From positions 1 to 15,341 of the forward strand of contig SPCN01000024.1 of the NCBI GenBank assembly GCA_004525465.1: a stretch of 15,341 nucleotides of DNA, given 5' to 3'. Positions 6,511-13,797 of the stretch are shown piece by piece; within the stretch, counting starts at the first letter, position 1, and each line of letters starts with the position of its first letter. Source of the DNA: Chrysiogenales bacterium (GTDB taxonomy: Bacteria; Acidobacteriota; Aminicenantia; UBA2199). A program made the translations under genes and the position numbers. The notes below the pieces were generated by a model, which was not told the origin of the DNA, searched no databases, and saw only the letters and a list, made by a program, of their open reading frames with translations.

Positions 6511-7386
6511 ATGAAAAAACTCACTTTTTATATCGTGGATGTTTTCGCCGAAAAGAAATTCGCCGGCAACCAGCTGGCCGTCTTCCGACGGTCCAAATCT
6601 CTGAGCGGCGAAGAGATGCAGCAAATTGCCCGCGAAACAAATTTTTCCGAGACCACGTTCATTCTGCAGGATGAGCCAAATGAGGGCGGCTACGACGTGC
6701 GCATCTTCACGCCAAGGGAAGAGGTCCCTTTCGCCGGTCATCCGACTTTGGGGACCGCTTTCATTGTTTGCAACGAGATCCTGAAGGGAAAGAGCGATTC
6801 GGTATCCCTGAATTTGCAGGTGGGCAGGATCCCGGTCACTTTCGGCCGGGACGGCTACGGCTGGATGAAGCAGGTCGAGCCGGAATTCGGGAAGCAGCAT
6901 CCGGCTGCGTCCATGGCCGCAATACTCGGTTTGCCAGCATCAGCCATCGATGAGCGCTATCCGATCCAGGAAGTTTCCACGGGATTGCCTTTTTTCATCG
7001 TACCTCTGAAGACCATAACCGCCTTAAAAAGTGCGAAAGTAGACCGGGATAAATACTTCGCATTTATAAAAGACTCATGGGCCAAGGGGATACTGATCTT
7101 CTGCCCGCAAGCCCATGAAGCTGTGAACGACATCAGCGTGCGGGTCTTTGTCGATTGTTTCGGCATTCCCGAAGATCCGGCCACGGGCAGCGGCAACGGC
7201 TGCCTGGCCGGCTACCTTGTCAAGCATCGCTATTTCGGCAAGGACAGCATCGACATCCGCAGCGAACAGGGCTACGAGATCGGCAGGCCATCGCTGCTGC
7301 TTTTGAAAGCGGCAGAGGAAGATGACAAAATCAACATCAGCGTCGGCGGCAAAACCATGATCGTCGCCAAAGGCGAATTCGTTTGA
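6511..7386 (+). CDS. PhzF-family isomerase
   Basis: A 291-residue protein of the PhzF/DapF-like fold, two alpha/beta barrel-like halves around a central active site. Diagnostic motifs are VDVFAEKKFAGNQLAVF at the N terminus, ETNFSETTF with the catalytic Glu (E47, equivalent to E45 of PhzF), the FTPREEVPFAGHPTLG loop, and the second-half DPATGSGNGCLAGYL. PhzF itself isomerises dihydro-hydroxyanthranilate in phenazine synthesis. No other phenazine genes are near, so this is most likely one of the many stand-alone homologues with unknown substrate. A good GGAGG at 6500-6504, six bases before the ATG, supports the start. Full length, no obvious damage. The following 131 bp to the dioxygenase gene are AT-rich and may hold a promoter, but no clear box pair is seen. 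Confidence 0.92.
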   Translation: MKKLTFYIVDVFAEKKFAGNQLAVFRRSKSLSGEEMQQIARETNFSETTFILQDEPNEGGYDVRIFTPREEVPFAGHPTLGTAFIVCNEILKGKSDSVSLNLQVGRIPVTFGRDGYGWMKQVEPEFGKQHPAASMAAILGLPASAIDERYPIQEVSTGLPFFIVPLKTITALKSAKVDRDKYFAFIKDSWAKGILIFCPQAHEAVNDISVRVFVDCFGIPEDPATGSGNGCLAGYLVKHRYFGKDSIDIRSEQGYEIGRPSLLLLKAAEEDDKINISVGGKTMIVAKGEFV

Positions 7387-7517
7387 TTTTAGGTATTCCT
7401 TCCCAATTAACCAGCAAGCCAAAGAATAAAAACCGTTTTCAAGAGGAGAAACTCGTTTTTTTTATTAATTCATTATATACTGCTGCTGAGTAAACCAGTC
7501 TAAGAGTGGAGTCAATA

Positions 7518-8357
7518 ATGAAGCCAAAAGCCAAAAAATCGCCAAAAGATTCAATGCGGAAAAAGCAACGAGTACCGGCCTTGTTCATCGGCCACGGGAA
7601 TCCGATGAACGCCATCGAGGACAATGATTTTACGCTCCATTGGCAGCAGGTCGGGAAATCGCTGCCCCGGCCCAAGGCCATCCTGTGCGTCTCGGCCCAC
7701 TGGCAGACCTGGGGTACCCTGGTCACGGCCATGGAAAGCCCGCGCACCATCCACGATTTCGGCGGTTTCCCGCCCGAGCTCTACCAGGCTCAGTATCCAG
7801 CCCCGGGCAGCTCCTGGCTGGCAGGGGAGATCCGCAACTCCATCACCGGCAGCAAAGTTGGTTTCGACCTGGACCGGGGCCTGGACCACGGCTGCTGGAG
7901 TGTGCTGAAACGGATGTTTCCCGCCGCCGATCTGCCGGTCGTCCAGCTCAGCCTGGACTATACCAAATCAGCGATCGAGCACTATAACATGGGCCGGGAG
8001 ATGGCGAACCTGCGGGACAGGGGCATCCTCATTTTGGCAAGCGGCAACATGGTTCACAATCTCGAGCGGGTCGAGGTCAGCCATAACGGCCGCCGCGATT
8101 TCAACCGTCCCTTGGGGTTCGATTGGGCTATCGAAGCGAATAACCTGTTCAAGAAACTGATTGACGAAGACCGCAGCGCAGAACTGGCCGATTTCCACTC
8201 ATTGGGGCATGCCGCGCAACTGGCCGTTCCCAGCCCCGAGCATTTCCTGCCGCTGCTCTATGCTCTGGCCTTGAAACAAAAAGGGGAGAAGATCACCTAT
8301 TTCAATGACAAGCTCCTGGCCGGCTCGATCGCCATGACCTCGTTCATTATCAAATAA
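7518..8357 (+). CDS. ygiD: DODA-type (LigB-like) extradiol ring-cleavage dioxygenase
   Basis: A 279-residue protein of the class III extradiol dioxygenase family typified by plant DODA and E. coli YgiD (4,5-DOPA extradiol dioxygenase). Metal ligand candidates are all present: H26 in FIGHGNPM, H61 in SAHWQTWG, H180 in GNMVHNLE and H242 in SPEHFLPLL; H124 in GLDHGCWSVL matches the conserved active-site His. The family also has the IHDFGGFPPELYQ and YPAPG segments seen here (79-97). Known members cleave catechols such as L-DOPA; the real substrate here is unknown. The frame is open from a GTG at 7506, but that GTG is part of the Shine-Dalgarno (GTGGAG, 7506-7511) for the ATG at 7518, so the later start is preferred. 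The N terminus has a Lys-rich extension of about 18 residues. The cation transporter gene begins 4 bp after the stop. Confidence 0.9.
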   Translation: MKPKAKKSPKDSMRKKQRVPALFIGHGNPMNAIEDNDFTLHWQQVGKSLPRPKAILCVSAHWQTWGTLVTAMESPRTIHDFGGFPPELYQAQYPAPGSSWLAGEIRNSITGSKVGFDLDRGLDHGCWSVLKRMFPAADLPVVQLSLDYTKSAIEHYNMGREMANLRDRGILILASGNMVHNLERVEVSHNGRRDFNRPLGFDWAIEANNLFKKLIDEDRSAELADFHSLGHAAQLAVPSPEHFLPLLYALALKQKGEKITYFNDKLLAGSIAMTSFIIK

Positions 8358-8361
8358 ACCG

Positions 8362-9036
8362 ATGAGACTGAAGGCTGGTCTTCCCAACACCGCAAACAAG
8401 CTATGGCGAACCGCTTTGTGGCTCGCCCTGTTCACGATCCTGTACAATCTGGCCGAAGGGCTCATCTCGGTCTATTTCGGCGCCCAGGACGAAGCACTGA
8501 CCCTTTTCGGTTTCGGTGTAGACTCCTTCATTGAGGTTATGTCCGGGGTTGGCATTCTGGCCATGGTGCTGCGCATCCGCCAGGCTGCGGAGGGACAACG
8601 TTCCCGCTTCGAGCGTACCGCCCTGCGCATAACCGGCACATCCTTTTATATACTAGCTGCCGGACTTGCCGCCAGCGCCTTATACGCTCTGTTCAATGCC
8701 CACAGGCCGGAAACGACAGTTCCCGGCCTTATCATTTCAATCATTTCTATCGCGATCATGTGGGCCTTGGTCCTGGCCAAACGCAAAGTCGGGCGCGCGC
8801 TGCACTCGTCGCCCATCCTGGCCGACGCCAATTGCACCATGGCCTGCATCTATATGTCACTGGTGCTGCTGGTATCCAGTTTTATCTACCAGGTAACGGG
8901 ATTCGGTTTTGCCGACAGTCTGGGTGCGCTGGGCCTGATTTATTTCTCGGTCAGCGAAGGAAAGGAAGCGTTCGCAAAAGCGGCCGGGCTGGAATGTTGC
9001 TGCGGTGATGAAGCAGGCGCGGTGGACCATGAATAG
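8362..9036 (+). CDS. CDF/TMEM163-like cation transporter with Cys-based metal site
   Basis: A 224-residue membrane protein with about six hydrophobic segments (near 19-40, 45-71, 90-111, 119-139, 160-180, 183-200), fitting the transmembrane part of a cation diffusion facilitator without the usual cytoplasmic domain. TM2 has GFGVDSFIEVMSG, so the usual DxxxD site is D54-x3-E58. At the start of TM5, ADANCTMAC places C158 and C162 where zinc CDF transporters have His and Asp. The C terminus carries three consecutive Cys (ECCCGDE, 211-217). This suggests efflux of a soft or transition metal, but the ion is not known. The gene has no clear Shine-Dalgarno and starts 4 bp after the dioxygenase stop; its last 8 bases overlap the next gene, so it is translationally coupled on both sides. 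Confidence 0.75.
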   Translation: MRLKAGLPNTANKLWRTALWLALFTILYNLAEGLISVYFGAQDEALTLFGFGVDSFIEVMSGVGILAMVLRIRQAAEGQRSRFERTALRITGTSFYILAAGLAASALYALFNAHRPETTVPGLIISIISIAIMWALVLAKRKVGRALHSSPILADANCTMACIYMSLVLLVSSFIYQVTGFGFADSLGALGLIYFSVSEGKEAFAKAAGLECCCGDEAGAVDHE

Positions 9037-9190
9037 AAAAACAGCGGCTTTGAGCTTTCTCGGTGTTTGCCTGGTTTTGGCGATGCTGCTTGTCGCCAAG
9101 GCGATCTCTCCTATCTTAAGCGGAAGCATTTTCGCGATCGCTTTGGTCGCTTTTGGCATTTTCTCCCACGGTTTCACTTATAAGAAATGA
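9029..9190 (+). CDS. Small two-TM membrane peptide, unknown function
   Basis: A 53-residue peptide: MNRKTAAL, a first hydrophobic helix (SFLGVCLVLAMLLVAKAI) and a second (GSIFAIALVAFGIFSHG), ending FTYKK. The ATG at 9029 overlaps the end of the cation transporter (TAG at 9034-9036), with GGTGG as a weak ribosome site; the frame also opens upstream at a GTG at 9005, which would add eight residues. Its own stop TGA overlaps the next gene's ATG (ATGA at 9187-9190). Being wedged between two coupled membrane-protein genes with tight overlaps argues that it is translated. No family recognised. Confidence 0.6.
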   Translation: MNRKTAALSFLGVCLVLAMLLVAKAISPILSGSIFAIALVAFGIFSHGFTYKK

Positions 9191-9591
9191 CCCGTCCCGA
9201 TTTAGAAGGGGAAAGGAACATCGGCAAAGGCAAGAGGCTGATGCTGGCGTTATGCGGAATAATTGCGGTCGGACTGGGTGCTGCCGGCATCTTTTTGCCC
9301 CTCTTGCCCACCACACCTTTTCTTTTATTGGCCGCAGCCTGTTTTTTGCGCAGTTCAGACCGTTTGTATAACTGGCTCATCACCCATAAGTGGTTCGGCC
9401 GCTATATCCGCCAATACCGGGAGCACAAAGCCATTTCCCGGCAAACCAAACTGGCGACCATCATACTATTGTGGGGAACTCTCGCTTTTTCGGGATTTGT
9501 GGTGCTGGATGCGCTTTGGATCAAGATCCTGCTACTGGCGGTCGGAGTAGGGGTCACCATGCACATAATGAGCATGAAAACAATGAAGTGA
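9187..9591 (+). CDS. DUF454 (YbaN-like) inner-membrane protein
   Basis: A 134-residue protein of the DUF454/YbaN family of small inner-membrane proteins whose function is not established. The signature GIFLPLLPTTPFLLLAAACF (near 36-55) followed by LRSSDRLYNWLITHKWFG and an IRQYREHKAIS stretch matches the family closely. There are three or four hydrophobic helices and a cytoplasmic basic segment after the first pair. The ATG overlaps the previous stop as ATGA, and there is no separate Shine-Dalgarno, so translation probably depends on reinitiation from the two-TM peptide. An internal ATG at codon 19 would also give a complete signature, but the overlap favours 9187. The next gene starts 59 bp later with its own strong ribosome site. 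Confidence 0.88.
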   Translation: MTRPDLEGERNIGKGKRLMLALCGIIAVGLGAAGIFLPLLPTTPFLLLAAACFLRSSDRLYNWLITHKWFGRYIRQYREHKAISRQTKLATIILLWGTLAFSGFVVLDALWIKILLLAVGVGVTMHIMSMKTMK

Positions 9592-9650
9592 ATCGATGTA
9601 TTTATTGAATGCAAAGCATGAAGAGATTGTTCTGAAGGGGGAGACGGCCC

Positions 9651-10091
9651 ATGGCTGAAAAATTGAATATATTGGGCGCACTGACAGCGGTGTTTTTTTT
9701 TATTACTACCATGCTCGTCTTCATATCACGCCTGGCCGGAAAGCCGCAGTACGGATATTGGCTCGGGTATTCCCAATTCATCCTGACGCTTCCCTTGATC
9801 TTCCTGCTTTGCTACGCGCCGCGCTTGAACCGGCCGGTTCTCTATTATATCCAGATCGGCCTGATGCTGGCCTGGCTCATCCTCGAAATCTTTTTGGACT
9901 ACATCTGCAAAATCGAGTTCCGCCAGACCCGGTGGCTGATCATCGTGTATGTGACATTATTCTTTGCCGGCAGTGGCGGCATGATCGGCGTGTCCACCCT
10001 GGCCGGACGGGGCTGGACTATCGTCTCGGTTATCCTGTTTTTGATCATGGCCGTCCTGGCATTTGTGCAGCGCTCCGTCACCGGCATGTAA
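9651..10091 (+). CDS. Four-TM membrane protein of unknown function
   Basis: A 146-residue protein with four hydrophobic helices (about 8-28, 38-56, 64-86 and 96-140 region split in two). No family recognised. Conserved-looking features are a short charged loop EFRQTRWLIIVYV (near 90-102) and a small-residue run FAGSGGMIGVSTLAG (near 106-120). The start is well supported by AAGGGGGAG at 9635-9643, seven bases before the ATG. A run of nine T (9693-9701) encodes three Phe at the beginning of TM1. The frame ends at TAA 10089-10091; the transporter that follows starts 37 bp later, so the two may be co-transcribed. Confidence 0.7.
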   Translation: MAEKLNILGALTAVFFFITTMLVFISRLAGKPQYGYWLGYSQFILTLPLIFLLCYAPRLNRPVLYYIQIGLMLAWLILEIFLDYICKIEFRQTRWLIIVYVTLFFAGSGGMIGVSTLAGRGWTIVSVILFLIMAVLAFVQRSVTGM

Positions 10092-10128
10092 AGATCGCCG
10101 AAATGGAGACAAACGTACTCAGCAACAA

Positions 10129-11076
10129 ATGCGTATCAGATATGTGAAAAAGAGGGAAGCTGCACCCACACTGTCTCCGCGCCTGGCCCTGGCCATAGGC
10201 ATCCTGGCCGTCTCCTCGGGATCGATCTTCGTCCGCATCGCCCAGGAAGACGCCCCTTCCCTGACCATCGCTGCTTTCCGCCTGGGACTGGCAGCGCTGA
10301 TCTTGCTGCCAGTGGCCTGGTTGCGCTGCCGCGAAGAACTGTTGGAACTCAAGGCCTCTGATTGGGGGTGGGCGCTGGCTTCGGGCTTTTTCCTGGCCAT
10401 CCATTTTGGCACCTGGATCACTTCGCTCGAATATACTTCCGTGGCCAGTTCAGTGGTTCTGGTCTCGACATCGCCGCTGTGGGTGGCGCTGGCGGCCCGG
10501 GTTTTTCTGGATGAGCCCTTGCCGCCGGCCTTGTTGGCCGGGCTATCGCTGGCCATGGGCGGAAGTATTGTCATCAGCTTTGCCGAGTCCAGTTCCGGCT
10601 TTTATGCACAGCCGTTGCTGGGCAACGCTCTGGCTCTGGCCGGCGCCCTGGCAGTTAGCGGCTATTGGCTGATCGGGCGGCATCTGCGCCGCCACATGTC
10701 ACTGATCCCATACGTAACCCTGGTATATGGCTTCGCGGCATTAACCCTGCTGATCACCGCACTGCTTTTTCGCCAGCCTTTGACCGGTTTTAGGCCAACA
10801 ACCTACGGCTGGTTCCTGCTTTTGGCCCTGGTTCCGCAATTGCTGGGTCACTCGACTTTCAATTGGTCATTGGCCCATCTCCCAGCCGCTTATGTAGCAA
10901 TCGCTACTCTGGGCGAACCAATCGGCGCCGCGATCCTGGCTTTTATCTTTCTGGGCGAAAACCCGTCTTTGTTGAAAATGGCGGCGGTTGCTCTTATTCT
11001 GGTCGGTATCCTTCTGGTATTGCGCCAGAGCCCTGGTAAAATCGAAAAAACTCGACTGCAAATACCGCCTGAATAG
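10129..11076 (+). CDS. DMT-superfamily (EamA) transporter
   Basis: A 315-residue inner-membrane protein with about ten TM helices made of two EamA repeats. Typical features are ASSVVLVSTSPLWVALAARV with LDEPLPPALLAG in repeat 1, and LPAAYVAIATLGEPIGAAIL with FLGENPSLLKMAAVALILVG in repeat 2; the repeated 'E-P' after a helix of small residues is characteristic. Relatives export or import metabolites such as amino acids or nucleosides; substrate unknown. The frame is open back to a GTG at 10063 inside the previous gene, but that would add a polar, unusual leader; the ATG at 10129 gives the basic leader MRIRYVKKRE before TM1. It has no good Shine-Dalgarno, so the start is the weak point of this call. 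Confidence 0.85.
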   Translation: MRIRYVKKREAAPTLSPRLALAIGILAVSSGSIFVRIAQEDAPSLTIAAFRLGLAALILLPVAWLRCREELLELKASDWGWALASGFFLAIHFGTWITSLEYTSVASSVVLVSTSPLWVALAARVFLDEPLPPALLAGLSLAMGGSIVISFAESSSGFYAQPLLGNALALAGALAVSGYWLIGRHLRRHMSLIPYVTLVYGFAALTLLITALLFRQPLTGFRPTTYGWFLLLALVPQLLGHSTFNWSLAHLPAAYVAIATLGEPIGAAILAFIFLGENPSLLKMAAVALILVGILLVLRQSPGKIEKTRLQIPPE

Positions 11077-11151
11077 CCTGCCATGGTTTTTCAGTCCCAC
11101 TCTGGACTTTGGCTCACCAATCCGCTACAATTCCATTGACAAGGAGGAGGA

Positions 11152-11673
11152 ATGAACATCCTGGTCGCTTATTATTCCGAAACCGGCAATACACTCAAAG
11201 TCGCCGAGGCGATATTGTCCGGAATTCGGCAAACGCAAAAAAAAATTCTGCCCATCGAACAGGTCGATGATCCCGGCAAGTATGACCTCATCTTTTGCGG
11301 TTTCCCGGTCCATCACCACAGCGTTCCGGCCAAAGTGACCCATTTTCTGAAAAGCATACCGCAAGGAAAAAAACTGGCTTTTTTCGCCACCCATGGATCT
11401 CTACGCGGCGGTGAAAAAGCCATTTCCGCCTTTTACGCGGCCCTCAGCCTGACAGGCGGCCAGACCATATTGGGCACCTTCGGCTGCCGCGGTCAAGTTA
11501 AATTCGAACTGCTTGATGTTTGGATGGAAAAGCCGCAGGAGCGTGCCTGGGCCATGGAAGCCCAAAGCGCCCACGGCCATCCCGACCTCTCCGACCTGGA
11601 AGACGCTCAAGCTTTTGCCGATTTGATGCTGCATTCGGTCGAGCACATATATGGTGCCAGCAAAAAATCATAA
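11152..11673 (+). CDS. Flavodoxin-family protein
   Basis: A 173-residue FMN-binding electron-transfer or quinone-reductase-like protein. The N-terminal strand and phosphate loop (ILVAYYSETGNTLKVAE, T/S-x-T-G-N-T form, residues 3-19) is the flavodoxin signature. A second FMN loop is likely at FCGFPVHHHSVPAK (near 48-61), and FFATHGSLRGGE (near 78-89) matches the third. The family is known to carry electrons or reduce small molecules; the partner is unknown. The start is certain: AAGGAGGAGG at 11141-11150 immediately precedes ATG. Possible promoter boxes (TGGACT at 11103-11108, 17 bases, TACAAT at 11126-11131) would leave only a very short leader and are not annotated separately. The thioesterase gene follows after 38 bp. 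Confidence 0.88.
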   Translation: MNILVAYYSETGNTLKVAEAILSGIRQTQKKILPIEQVDDPGKYDLIFCGFPVHHHSVPAKVTHFLKSIPQGKKLAFFATHGSLRGGEKAISAFYAALSLTGGQTILGTFGCRGQVKFELLDVWMEKPQERAWAMEAQSAHGHPDLSDLEDAQAFADLMLHSVEHIYGASKKS

Positions 11674-11711
11674 AACAATGAACTTCGCAGTCATATATCA
11701 AAGGTAGTGAA

Positions 11712-12143
11712 ATGACTGACTACATCTTCAAACTTGAACTTAAAGTGCGCGATTACGAATGCGATATGCAGGGTATTGTCAACAACGCGATCTACCAGAA
11801 CTACCTCGAGCACTGCCGCCATGAATTCCTGCTTTCGGTGGGCATCGATTTCAACCGGCTCACGCAGGAAAAGATTTTTTTAGTGGTGGTGCGGGCTGAG
11901 CTTGATTACAAAACCCCGCTGCGCGGCGGCGACGTTTTCTGGATCGGCTTGAACCTGAAGCGCGTTTCGCCAATACGCTTTGTTTTTTTGCAGGACATCT
12001 TCCATTACCCGGACCAAAGGCTTGTTCTTTCAGCGCGTACCACCGGTACGGCGCTGAATGAGAAAGGCCGCCCTTTTTTACCGCCGGAATTAATAGCCCT
12101 GCTTGAAGCTCCCGGAAAAGCTGAATCGAAACTGAAATATTAG
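11712..12143 (+). CDS. Hotdog-fold acyl-CoA thioesterase (YbgC/FadM-like, 4HBT)
   Basis: A 143-residue soluble protein of the 4-hydroxybenzoyl-CoA thioesterase-type hotdog family that hydrolyses acyl-CoA thioesters. The start VRDYECDMQGIVNNAIYQNY contains the active-site Asp (D18) in the family's D-x-x-G-x-V-x-x-x-x-Y context, followed by the central helix YLEHCRHEFL. Strands VVRAELDYKTPLRGGD and VFLQDIFH then match the hotdog sheet. Members act as tetramers in the cytoplasm; the acyl substrate is unknown. AAGGTAG seven bases upstream supports the ATG. It is the last gene of the plus-strand run before the tRNA promoter at 12190. Confidence 0.88.
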   Translation: MTDYIFKLELKVRDYECDMQGIVNNAIYQNYLEHCRHEFLLSVGIDFNRLTQEKIFLVVVRAELDYKTPLRGGDVFWIGLNLKRVSPIRFVFLQDIFHYPDQRLVLSARTTGTALNEKGRPFLPPELIALLEAPGKAESKLKY

Positions 12144-12189
12144 CAGGCTGGCAGCCGGCAATGTCAAGTCGAATTCAAAGCGACCACTC

Positions 12190-12218
12190 TTGACAAAAAA
12201 GGCAATTTCGATTATTCT
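12190..12218 (+). promoter_or_regulatory. tRNA operon promoter
   Basis: A perfect TTGACA (12190-12195), a 17-base spacer and TATTCT (12213-12218, four of six). The start would fall near 12225, only a few bases before the mature tRNA-Gly 5' end at 12229. Confidence 0.7.
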
Positions 12219-12228
12219 TAATACCAAA

Positions 12229-12303
12229 GCGGGAATAGCTCAATGGTAGAGCGCAACCTTGCCAAGGTTGATGTTGCGGGTTCAAATCCCGTTTCCCGCT
12301 CCA
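12229..12303 (+). tRNA. tRNA-Gly (anticodon GCC)
   Basis: A complete cloverleaf: acceptor GCGGGAA pairing with TTCCCGC, D-arm GCTC/GAGC, anticodon arm CAACC-TTGCCAA-GGTTG with anticodon GCC, five-base variable region, and T-arm GCGGG-TTCAAAT-CCCGT. Discriminator T (12300) is followed by a genome-encoded CCA (12301-12303). It decodes GGC and GGU. Confidence 0.97.
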
Positions 12304-12305
12304 TT

Positions 12306-12377
12306 GGCGGCGTAGCCAAGTGGTAAGGCAGCGCTCTGCAAAAGCGCTATTCATCGGTTCAAATCCGGTCGCCGCCT
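12306..12377 (+). tRNA. tRNA-Cys (anticodon GCA)
   Basis: Acceptor GGCGGCG pairs fully with CGCCGCC; D-arm GCC/GGC; anticodon arm GCGCT-CTGCAAA-AGCGC with anticodon GCA; T-arm ATCGG-TTCAAAT-CCGGT; discriminator T at 12377, as usual for Cys. CCA is not encoded and must be added. It starts two bases after tRNA-Gly, so both come from one precursor. A Gly-Cys tandem also occurs in E. coli (glyW-cysT). Confidence 0.97.
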
Positions 12378-12381
12378 TGTT

Positions 12382-13797
12382 TTAATCCATCGAGATTTCA
12401 AGCGCTTCCGTTTTTAATATTTTCAAGTTGTTAAAAATCAGATTGGCATTGCCGATCAAAACCACGATCCCTTTTTCCCGACCGCTGCTTCGGTGCCTGG
12501 ATCCCATCTGCTCGTCCATAACCTGCATCACGCGGTTGAGACTCACTTCCTGAAAAATTTGGGGTCCGATCGGCTGTGCGAGCGCTCCCATCCCCTGGCT
12601 ATGAAATCGGTCGATCTCTGCCTGCAAGTCATAATCGAATCGGCTTGTCTCCACCTGAGCCCGGCCGATGTAATAATTCAATGCGTCAAGGTATTCCTTC
12701 CTTTCAATGGGACGGACGACGAATTTTCTCCTCTCCTGATCCACCAACAAAAGGAAATTTTCCAGATCATTGTATTTTAAACGCAGATAATTGCAGAAAA
12801 CAGTGAATTTTTTTAAGAAATAGGTTTCGGTATTGACCTTATAGCCGGCCATCGAAAACTGATTTTTTTCGGATTGGTAAATCCGCCCGCCTGGAAAACC
12901 GAATAGGGCAATATTGCCGATCACATAGGGTAGATAACTGACATCGGTCACAGCCGGGGCCGCATCGAACCAATAGACCGCCGGCTGTTCAGCGGAATTG
13001 ACGTTCAGGACAAAGATTTTGCGGTTGGCATTGAGGGTGATTCCTTCTTTTTTAGTTTTGGACTGCCGCGGGGACGGCTGCGGCAGATCCTTTTCGATCA
13101 TGCCCAGGATGAAGTAAGGATTGATTTTCCCTTTCAAGATCAGTAGGGCGTTATCCGGCCGGAAGGTTGTTAAAAGGAACGAACGCAATTGAGCCAGATT
13201 GATCCTGTTTAGAATATCCTGGAGCAGTAAACCCTGGGAGAAATAAAAATTTCCAATCATTTGCTGGTAAGCCAGTAAAAAAGCCATTTCCTTTTTCCAA
13301 TCCCTGTTTTTGGCGAACAATGACCAGAATTTTTCCTTGCTTTGGTTGAATTTTTTTAAATGAAAGGATTGATAGTAAAAAATTTCCTTTAGCAGTTTCG
13401 GGAAAGCCGCCAGACGGTCAGGCAGGAAATTCATGGTGATCTTCACATATTCCGGGTTTTGTTCGACCTTGTAGTCGTTCCCCTGCCGCTGCAGCATACC
13501 CATAAGATTGGAAGGCGGTGAATTCAATTCCCGCTCAAACATATTCATGGCCATCAATTGCGAGATGGCCAGGGATGTGTAATTCTGCGAGTTGCCGTCC
13601 AGGTAAATGAGCAATTGGGCTTGGATGAAAGGCATATCGTTGTCCTGCAAAACCTTGACGACCAACCCTTTGGATGTCGTGAAAGAAAAAAGCCTCGTTT
13701 CTGAGGCAAGCTCCCGACTGCATCCCAGAAAAAACAATACCCCCCCCAGAAAACACAAAATACAACGGAGTTGCGAAATTCTATTTGTCATAAACAT
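12382..13797 (-). CDS. M16-like lipoprotein, non-catalytic partner type
   Basis: A 471-residue exported protein. Residues 1-25 form a signal sequence ending FFLGC, a plausible though atypical lipobox with C26. The rest follows M16 (pitrilysin/insulinase) architecture: SKGLVVKVLQDNDMPFIQAQ is the first strand pair; SLAISQLMAMNMFE occupies the helix where active enzymes have HxxEH, with no His or Glu pair; a second M16 half starts near 260. Near 299-320, FGFPGGRIYQ...MAGYKV resembles the R/Y substrate-contact region of M16 partner subunits (R305, Y319). It cannot be a zinc protease by itself. The start ATG at 13797 lies inside the preceding gene (17-bp overlap), implying translational coupling; a second Met is two codons later. 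A G8 tract falls in codons 17-20. The 3' end abuts the tRNA-Cys gene (5 bp), convergent. Confidence 0.72.
   Translation of the reverse strand: MFMTNRISQLRCILCFLGGVLFFLGCSRELASETRLFSFTTSKGLVVKVLQDNDMPFIQAQLLIYLDGNSQNYTSLAISQLMAMNMFERELNSPPSNLMGMLQRQGNDYKVEQNPEYVKITMNFLPDRLAAFPKLLKEIFYYQSFHLKKFNQSKEKFWSLFAKNRDWKKEMAFLLAYQQMIGNFYFSQGLLLQDILNRINLAQLRSFLLTTFRPDNALLILKGKINPYFILGMIEKDLPQPSPRQSKTKKEGITLNANRKIFVLNVNSAEQPAVYWFDAAPAVTDVSYLPYVIGNIALFGFPGGRIYQSEKNQFSMAGYKVNTETYFLKKFTVFCNYLRLKYNDLENFLLLVDQERRKFVVRPIERKEYLDALNYYIGRAQVETSRFDYDLQAEIDRFHSQGMGALAQPIGPQIFQEVSLNRVMQVMDEQMGSRHRSSGREKGIVVLIGNANLIFNNLKILKTEALEISMD

Noticed and set aside
7425..7465. Possible intrinsic terminator after the PhzF gene (T8 run at 7456)
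   Set aside because: The best stem before the T-run is only three to five base pairs with a wobble pair; too weak to annotate.
6511..8357. PhzF homologue plus ring-cleavage dioxygenase as a phenazine or betalain-like biosynthetic cluster
   Set aside because: No other phenazine or tailoring genes are nearby, the neighbours are unrelated transporters and small proteins, and both families are common as stand-alone genes.
11237..11245. A9 run in the flavodoxin gene and T9 run at 9693-9701 as slippage or phase-variation signals
   Set aside because: A/T runs of this size are common where Lys or Phe codons repeat, and no alternative product of sense follows a frameshift. The G8 tract is the better candidate.
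12229..12377. tRNA pair as an integration (att) site of a mobile element
   Set aside because: No integrase and no direct repeat of the tRNA 3' end found in the window; the neighbouring genes are not phage-like.
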